Shown one piece after another: positions 24,325-29,458 of a stretch of DNA of 29,458 nucleotides. The notes under the pieces are model-generated. The model searched no databases, was not told the origin of the DNA, and worked only from the letters and a program-made list of their open reading frames with translations. This DNA is from JBGCED01 sp045106055. Its GTDB lineage: Bacteria > Pseudomonadota > Alphaproteobacteria > CBDDJK01. The first letter of the stretch is position 1. Each line of letters opens with the position of its first letter. The DNA is taken from assembly GCA_045106055.1 (NCBI GenBank), contig JBGCED010000091.1, positions 1 to 29,458 of the forward strand, read 5' to 3'. The translations under genes were made by a program, and so were the position numbers.

Positions 24325-25254
24325 ATGGCAGATATTGCTTTGACCCAAGCGCAAAGAACAAATATTGCAACTTTGCGTGATATACAAAACTTGTCGGATC
24401 GGACGCAAGAGCGTTTGTCAACAGGACGGGAAGTGAATAATGTTGTCGATGATGCGGTGGCATATTTTACTTCTCAATCGTTGCAAAATCGTTCAACCGA
24501 TTTTCTTGATCGTAAAGATTATATTGATCAGGGAATTTCGACATTGCAAGCCTCTTTGAATGCAACTGAATCGATTGATGAATTGCTTCAGCAGATGAAG
24601 GGGATTGCCGAGGCTGCAAAGTCTCAAACCCAAGCTGAGCGTATTGCAGCCACAACGCAGTTTGAAACAGTTGGAACGCAAATTTCCCAACTGATTGAAG
24701 ATGCGAGCTATAATGGCTATAATTTGCTTAGTGATGTCAATAATCGGTTGGACATTCGTTTTTCCGAAAGAACAGCAGCGACCATTAGCATTGGTGGGTT
24801 TGATTTGAACTCCACCGATACTTCAGAAGCGCTTAACACCCGATTATTTTCGGCGGTTGCGTTTGCTGGCAATGACGAAAACAACGCATTTCTTGGCATT
24901 AGCACGGTGATGAGTGCGACGGATGCTGCTGGTGCTGGATTTTCGGGCATGGGCGCGAATAACAGTAATTTGATATTGGCAGAAACAGTCATTAACAATC
25001 TGGATGGCGCGATCACCAGATTGCGTGCGGTTGCTTCTGAATTGGGTTCGAATGTGTCTTTGTTACAAACGCGTTCGGATTTTGCCCAATCCTATACCGA
25101 TACATTGTCAACGGGTGCGGATAAGCTGACCCTTGCGGATATGAACGAAGAGGGTGCAAACCTGACCGCGCTTCAAACCCGCCAGCAGCTTGCCATCCAA
25201 GCCTTGGCAATTTCGGGCGATCAAAATTCTTCGGTGATTACACTGGTTCAGTAA
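24325..25254 (+). CDS. Flagellin-like protein 4
   Basis: 309 residues from ATG 24325; the frame is open 12 codons upstream (24289) but AAAGGA (24312-24317) and the match to flagellin 3 fix this start. N-region DIALTQAQRTNIATLRDIQN, C-region DKLTLADMNEEGANLTALQT. It is the near twin of flagellin 3, with patches of identical DNA (around the start codon and 25015-25062) between patches with many silent differences. The variable centre is slightly shorter. A hairpin terminator follows. Confidence 0.9.
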   Translation: MADIALTQAQRTNIATLRDIQNLSDRTQERLSTGREVNNVVDDAVAYFTSQSLQNRSTDFLDRKDYIDQGISTLQASLNATESIDELLQQMKGIAEAAKSQTQAERIAATTQFETVGTQISQLIEDASYNGYNLLSDVNNRLDIRFSERTAATISIGGFDLNSTDTSEALNTRLFSAVAFAGNDENNAFLGISTVMSATDAAGAGFSGMGANNSNLILAETVINNLDGAITRLRAVASELGSNVSLLQTRSDFAQSYTDTLSTGADKLTLADMNEEGANLTALQTRQQLAIQALAISGDQNSSVITLVQ

Positions 25255-25310
25255 GCATTGAAGAAAGATAATATATTAAATTAATTAATATGTTATGATG
25301 ATAATGTGAT

Positions 25311-25341
25311 CCCCCTCTTAAAAATAATTTTTAAGGGGGGG
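25311..25341 (+). terminator. Terminator hairpin after flagellin 4
   Basis: CCCCCTCTTAAAAAT (25311-25325) pairs with ATTTTTAAGGGGGGG (25327-25341), one G-U pair. Flanking TAATGTG and CGCATTA extend the stem across a small bulge. It is similar in base content to the hairpin that ends the DHPS operon. Confidence 0.7.
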
Positions 25342-25360
25342 CGCATTACAAAGAGTTTCA

Positions 25361-25478
25361 AGCGCACAAGCGTGAATTAAGCCCGCGACTGCGGGTCGCC
25401 ACCAGTGTGGCGTAAGCCTAGCGGCGTGTGAGCGTGTAAGCATGCTAGCGGCGTGTGAGCGTGTAAGCGTGTGAGCGG
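25361..25478 (+). repeat. Double-hairpin intergenic repeat, composite copy 6
   Basis: It begins with a broken first stem (GCGCACAAGCGTG, 25362-25374). A new first stem follows, CCCGC (25382-25386), loop GACT, GCGGG (25391-25395). The second stem is CGCCAC (25397-25402), loop CAGT, GTGGCG (25407-25412). The 24-base tail beginning CTAGCGGCGTGTGAGCG is then present twice, at 25418-25441 and 25445-25468. It ends about 20 bases before the flagellin 5 start codon, so it occupies most of that gene's leader. Confidence 0.85.
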
Positions 25479-25497
25479 ATAAATAAAGGAAAATACA

Positions 25498-26418
25498 ATG
25501 GCAAGGGATATTGCACTAACGCAAGGGCAACGGCAGAATCTGGCGCATTTACGCAGAAATTCCGATCTTTTTGACCAGACGCAGCTGCGTCTATCAACGG
25601 GCAAGAAGGTCAATAGCATTGTGGATGACCCTGTTGCTTATTTTACCGCCAAGGGCTTATCCGACCGTTCGGGCGATTTTATTGAACGCAAGGCGGGGAT
25701 TGATCAAGCCATTTCAACGCTGGAAGCATCCTTGGATGCGGTGGAGGCGATTGATGCCTTATTAAAGCAAATGAAAGGGCTGGTCGAGGCGACAAAGTCG
25801 CAATCCACGGTTGAGCGCGAATCCGCAACCCAGCAATTTAACCTGCTTGGCACACAAATTTCGCAGCTGATCGAAGATTCTAGCTATAATGGTTTAAACC
25901 TGCTGAAGGATCGCAATAACCAGCTGGAGGTTAAATTTTCAGAACGCAGAGAATCAACATTAACGATTGATGGGCTGGATTTAAACGCCACCGCCAGCAA
26001 TGGATCAGGGCAATTATTTACAGCAGCTGCCTTTTTTGGATCAAACCAGAATCATGGGTTTAAAGGGGTATCTGTCTTTATTCAAGAAGCAGGCGCGGCG
26101 GGTTTTTCCGCCATGGGCGCAAATAACAGCGCATTTCAAGTTGCAGATCAAGTCATGCTAAGCTTGGATCAGGCAATCAGCCGCTTGCAAGGACAAGCCT
26201 CAACCCTTGGCAGCAATGTTGCATTATTGCAAATTCGCTCGGATTTTTCACAAGCTTACCATGATACGCTGGCAGCAGGCGCGGATAAATTGGTGCTTGC
26301 CGATATGAATGAAGAAGGGGCGAATTTCACCGCCCTTAGCACCCGCCAACAGCTTGGCATACAGGCACTTGCCATTTCAGGCGATCAAGCAAGCTCTATC
26401 CTTACCCTTTTGCGTTAG
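25498..26418 (+). CDS. Flagellin-like protein 5
   Basis: 306 residues. N-region DIALTQGQRQNLAHLRRNSD then LRLSTGKKVNSIVDDPVAYF, C-region DKLVLADMNEEGANFTALST then RQQLGIQALAISGDQASSIL. It is clearly in the same family but more distant from 3 and 4 than they are from each other. The Pro in VDDPVAYF is unique among the five. Ribosome site AAAGGA (25485-25490). No strong terminator follows. Confidence 0.88.
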   Translation: MARDIALTQGQRQNLAHLRRNSDLFDQTQLRLSTGKKVNSIVDDPVAYFTAKGLSDRSGDFIERKAGIDQAISTLEASLDAVEAIDALLKQMKGLVEATKSQSTVERESATQQFNLLGTQISQLIEDSSYNGLNLLKDRNNQLEVKFSERRESTLTIDGLDLNATASNGSGQLFTAAAFFGSNQNHGFKGVSVFIQEAGAAGFSAMGANNSAFQVADQVMLSLDQAISRLQGQASTLGSNVALLQIRSDFSQAYHDTLAAGADKLVLADMNEEGANFTALSTRQQLGIQALAISGDQASSILTLLR

Positions 26419-26478
26419 CAAAATCTCCACCCATATCATCTTTTCCCCAGATAAGATTTATTTTTTAAAAAAGAGCTG

Positions 26479-26533
26479 TTGACAGACTTGCTGTTTGTGT
26501 GATCTATATCACAAATTGCTGAAAATATATAAT
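26479..26533 (+). promoter_or_regulatory. Promoter region of the RTX gene
   Basis: Two readings are possible. TTGACA (26479-26484) with an 18-base spacer reaches TCTATA (26503-26508), a fair sigma70 promoter. Alternatively TATAAT (26528-26533) acts as -10 with the CRP-like palindrome upstream as activator site. An 8-base inverted repeat CATTTCAT (26534-26541) with ATGAAATG (26553-26560) lies in the predicted leader. Confidence 0.45.
26498..26513. promoter_or_regulatory. CRP/FNR-family binding site
   Basis: TGTGATCTATATCACA is a perfect TGTGA-N6-TCACA palindrome, the core of the CRP (cAMP receptor) consensus. It overlaps the -10 of the first promoter reading (which would mean repression), or lies about 15 bases before the TATAAT box (activation). 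In alphaproteobacteria a CRP/FNR-like regulator is expected, but which member is unknown. Confidence 0.6.
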
Positions 26534-26601
26534 CATTTCATAGGGTTAAAAAATGAAATGGTTAAGAAATCAAAATCTATCAACTTAAAAGGGGCATTGA
26601 C

Positions 26602-29004
26602 ATGGCTGAGGGTAAAATCATCAACGGAACAGACGCACGCAACCGTTCACGCGGATCGGATGGCAATGATGTGATTAGCGGCTATGGCGGCGATGACCAT
26701 CTTTATGGGTCTTATGGGGATGATGAACTTTATGGCGGGGATGGCGATGATCGCTTAAAGGGTCAAGATGGGGATGATAAATTAAAAGGGGATGAGGGGG
26801 ATGATTCGCTTTATGGCGGTGCTGGCAATGATCAATTAATCGGCGATATTGGCGATGACCGGCTTGATGGCGGGGATGGCGATGATGTGCTTGATGGCGG
26901 CGAAGGGGTTGACCGTTTAAAAGGCGGGGCGGGCAATGATACGCTTTATGGCGGCAGCGGCGGCGATAAATTAAAGGGCGGCGCGGGCAATGATGTGCTT
27001 GATGGCGGGGCTGGCAATGATGATCTTGAAGGCGGCGATGGCGCGGATTCCTTATCTGGCGGCGAAGGCGATGATGATCTTGAGGGCGGCGAAGGTGATG
27101 ATGCGCTTGATGGCGGGATTGGCGATGATGATCTTGAAGGCGGTGCGGGTGATGATACGCTGGTTGGCGGGATCGGCAATGATGATTTGGATGGCGGAAT
27201 TGGCAATGATATTTTGCAAGGCGGCGATGGCAATGATGATATTGAAGGCGGTGAAGGCGATGATATTCTTGATGGCGGTCTTGGCAGTGACGAGTTTGAG
27301 GGCGGCGCGGGCGATGATATTGTTCGCGGCGGCGATGGCAATGATGAGCTTGAAGGCGAAGCGGGCAATGATGTGATTTATGGCGGTGCGGGCGATGATG
27401 TGCTTGAGGGCGGCGATGATCATGATGAACTTTACGGCGAAGCGGGCAAGGATGAACTTTATGGCGGTGCGGGCGATGATTTGCTGGATGGCGGCGCGGG
27501 GGTTGATGAACTGCAAGGCGGTGCTGGCGATGATGTTTTAATTTATGATGCCGAAGATGATCAAATTGATGGCGGCGATGGCTTTGACACGCTGCAAGGC
27601 GGCGATTTGGATGATCAGATCAATCTTGGCGATCTGGCTGCAAATGGCACAATTTCTAATATTGAAGCGGTTGCGGGCGGTGCTGGCAATGACATTATTT
27701 ATGGCGATGATCAGGATAATGAATTGCTTGGCGAAGCGGGGGATGATTCCCTTTATGGGCTTGGCGGCGATGATTTTCTGGATGGCGGGATCGGCAATGA
27801 TATAATTGATGGCGGCGATGGCGATGATATGATCGAGGGCGGGGCTGGCGATGACACCCTATCAGGCGGCGCGGGCGATGATATGATCGAGGGCGGCGAT
27901 GGCAGTGATAATCTTGATGGCGGGGCTGGCAATGATGAACTTGAAGGCGGGGCTGGCGATGATACGATCACGGGCGGCGAGGGTGATGATTCGCTTGAGG
28001 GCGGCGACGGCATTGATCATTTAACGGGCGGTGCTGGCAATGATTCTATTGAGGGCGACCAAGGCGCGGATACGCTTTATGGCGGTGATGGAAATGATGA
28101 GCTTGAGGGCGGCGCGGATGATGATATTCTGCACGGCGATGCGGGCAATGATGATCTTGAGGGCGATCAAGGCGATGACCAATTATTTGGCGGCGCGGGC
28201 GATGATGAGCTTGAGGGCGGCGATGGCAATGATGCGCTTGAGGGCGGCATTGGCGCGGATCGGCTTTATGGCGACGCGGGCGATGATGCGCTTGATGGCG
28301 GGGATGGCGATGATAAGCTAAAAGGCGGGGCGGGGAATGATACCCTTACTGGCGGCATTGGCAGTGACCGGCTTTATGGCGACGCGGGCGATGACATCAT
28401 TACAGGCGGTGCGGGCAGCGATGTGCTGCGCGGCGGCGATGGCGCGGATAATTTTATGTTTGACGCCCATGATGCAGGCGATCAGGATATTATCAAGGAT
28501 TTTAGCCAAACAGACGGCGATAAGATCAATCTTAGCGCCTTTGATGCGATCACCAGCTTTGATGCTCTTAAAGCATTGATGGTCGTTCAAGGCAATGACA
28601 TCATCCTTAACATTAATGATGATTATCAAATCACCATCAACAACACCGACATTGACACCTTAACCACCAATGATTTTATATTGGCAGAAACCCCAGATCA
28701 ACCAGAAGATATCGGCAACAACAAAATCTACGGCGATGAATTTGCTAATTATGGTTTAAGCGGAACGGACGAAAATGATGATATTTATGGGCTAGGTGGC
28801 GATGATCATTTATGGGGCTATGGTGGCGATGATCGTATCTATGGCGGCGATGGCGATGATCAGCTTTATGGCCACGATGGCAATGACACGCTTGATGGCG
28901 GCGCGGGCGATGATTATCTTGAAGGTGGTTATGGCAATGACGCGCTTGATGGCGGTAATGGTTCTGATGAGCTTGAAGGCGGCGGTGGCGAGGGTGGTCG
29001 TTAG
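26602..29004 (+). CDS. RTX calcium-binding repeat protein (interrupted by an in-frame stop)
   Basis: 800 residues to an amber codon at 29002-29004. AAAAGGGG (26587-26594) precedes the ATG. After about 16 residues nearly the whole chain is nonapeptides GGxGxDxLx, roughly seventy of them, that fold into a parallel beta-roll binding calcium outside the cell. Two breaks interrupt the repeats. The first is at about 320-363, around DQINLGDLAANGTISNIEAV. The second, at about 615-705, contains DQDIIKDFSQTDGDKINLSA, a module seen near the ends of type I-secreted RTX proteins and serralysins. There is no signal peptide and no enzymatic domain, so a surface adhesin, S-layer-like protein or secreted calcium binder is most likely. 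No type I secretion genes are in the window. The true C-terminal secretion signal is not reached. Confidence 0.85.
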   Translation: MAEGKIINGTDARNRSRGSDGNDVISGYGGDDHLYGSYGDDELYGGDGDDRLKGQDGDDKLKGDEGDDSLYGGAGNDQLIGDIGDDRLDGGDGDDVLDGGEGVDRLKGGAGNDTLYGGSGGDKLKGGAGNDVLDGGAGNDDLEGGDGADSLSGGEGDDDLEGGEGDDALDGGIGDDDLEGGAGDDTLVGGIGNDDLDGGIGNDILQGGDGNDDIEGGEGDDILDGGLGSDEFEGGAGDDIVRGGDGNDELEGEAGNDVIYGGAGDDVLEGGDDHDELYGEAGKDELYGGAGDDLLDGGAGVDELQGGAGDDVLIYDAEDDQIDGGDGFDTLQGGDLDDQINLGDLAANGTISNIEAVAGGAGNDIIYGDDQDNELLGEAGDDSLYGLGGDDFLDGGIGNDIIDGGDGDDMIEGGAGDDTLSGGAGDDMIEGGDGSDNLDGGAGNDELEGGAGDDTITGGEGDDSLEGGDGIDHLTGGAGNDSIEGDQGADTLYGGDGNDELEGGADDDILHGDAGNDDLEGDQGDDQLFGGAGDDELEGGDGNDALEGGIGADRLYGDAGDDALDGGDGDDKLKGGAGNDTLTGGIGSDRLYGDAGDDIITGGAGSDVLRGGDGADNFMFDAHDAGDQDIIKDFSQTDGDKINLSAFDAITSFDALKALMVVQGNDIILNINDDYQITINNTDIDTLTTNDFILAETPDQPEDIGNNKIYGDEFANYGLSGTDENDDIYGLGGDDHLWGYGGDDRIYGGDGDDQLYGHDGNDTLDGGAGDDYLEGGYGNDALDGGNGSDELEGGGGEGGR

Positions 29005-29458
29005 GGCAATGAGGGTGCTGACAGGCTTGAAGGCGGCGATGGCAATGATGGGCTTTTTGGCTGGCATGGCGATGATGTGCTTGATGGCGAAAATGGCTAT
29101 GATTGGCTTGATGGCGGCGGGGGCAATGACACGCTTGATGGCGGCGCGGGCAATGATCGCCTCGATGGCTGGTCTGGTAATGATGTGCTTGATGGCGGCG
29201 AAGGCGATGATCAATTATCGGGCTATAGCGGCGATGATGTGCTTGATGGCGGCCAAGGCGCGGATACGCTTTCTGGCTGGAATGGCGATGATGTGCTTGA
29301 TGGCGGCGCAGGCAATGATTGGCTTGATGGGGATGATGGTGATGATTATCTTGATGGCGGCGCTGGGGATGATGAGCTTTCTGGAAGCACGCGCCATCCC
29401 ACGAGTTCTGGACGCGATGGCAACGCGGCGCTCTATCGCGATGAAGGCGATGATGTGC
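29005..29458 (+). pseudogene. Continuation of the RTX repeats after the amber codon, open to the window end
   Basis: Reading in the same frame after TAG, the nonapeptides continue without losing register: GNEGADRLE, GGDGNDGLF, GWHGDDVLD, GENGYDWLD, GGGGNDTLD and so on to about 29376. The unit with the stop, GGGGEGGR-stop, is itself nine codons long but has lost the conserved Asp and Leu. From about 29377 to 29435 the translation (SGSTRHPTSSGRDGNAALYR) departs from the repeat, and the last residues DEGDDV resume it. Either the gene is truly broken or extended by readthrough, or the assembly is faulty near its end. Confidence 0.65.

Noticed and set aside
26946..27516. Long minus- and plus-strand frames inside the RTX gene
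   Set aside because: They are by-products of the 27-base periodic coding sequence; their products are simple Pro-Ser or Ile-Ala repeats.
26602..29400. CRISPR-like regularly spaced repeats
   Set aside because: The 27-base period is continuous coding sequence with no unique spacers; it encodes RTX nonapeptides.

Overview
The window looks like part of a chromosome (or a contig ending on the right) from a marine, motile, Gram-negative alphaproteobacterium of moderate GC content. The evidence is a twin-arginine TRAP transport cluster for an organosulfonate, several short flagellins of alphaproteobacterial style, a yfgM-bamB pair, a ribF gene and an ispB-type polyprenyl synthase. A SAR116-like (Puniceispirillales) or related lineage would fit, but that placement is inference. 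No tRNA, rRNA, CRISPR array or intact insertion sequence was seen.

Left part (1-8427): a divergent phosphoenolpyruvate carboxylase on the minus strand faces away from a TerB-like gene and an orphan family-5 solute-binding protein. A TSUP/TauE-type permease (minus strand) and ispB follow.

Metabolic core (7396-16710): a LacI-family repressor is divergent from a ten-gene operon. The operon encodes a 65-residue membrane protein, the three TRAP subunits, an HpsN-type dehydrogenase, an SDR, a zinc alcohol dehydrogenase, and the sulfolactate sulfo-lyase subunits SuyA and SuyB. Together these form a complete route from 2,3-dihydroxypropane-1-sulfonate (DHPS) to pyruvate plus sulfite: uptake, interconversion of the two enantiomers, oxidation to (R)-sulfolactate, and C-S bond cleavage. 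Two LacI-type operators lie in the divergent promoter region, each containing the -35 box of one of the two promoters. A strong hairpin ends the operon. The TSUP permease about 2.7 kb away is a candidate sulfite exporter.

Housekeeping block (16945-20407): a YfgM-like protein, the lipoprotein BamB, a MaoC-type hydratase and RibF, closely packed.

Flagellin block (20735-26418): five tandem flagellin genes of 306-315 residues, each with its own ribosome binding site and structured intergenic DNA. Genes three and four are a recent, mosaic duplication. The leader of the fourth contains a tiny ORF with a full Shine-Dalgarno sequence and a large compound hairpin.

Right end (26419-29458): a promoter region with a perfect TGTGA-N6-TCACA palindrome precedes a huge RTX (GGxGxDxLx) calcium-binding repeat protein. 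Its frame is interrupted by an amber codon exactly in repeat register, after which the repeats continue to the window end.

Across the window, intergenic DNA carries a family of double-hairpin repeats (near 1, 16745, 16872, 23938, 24002 and 25361). Their stems change in a compensatory way while the loops stay constant. This is the most promising feature here that may be undescribed.
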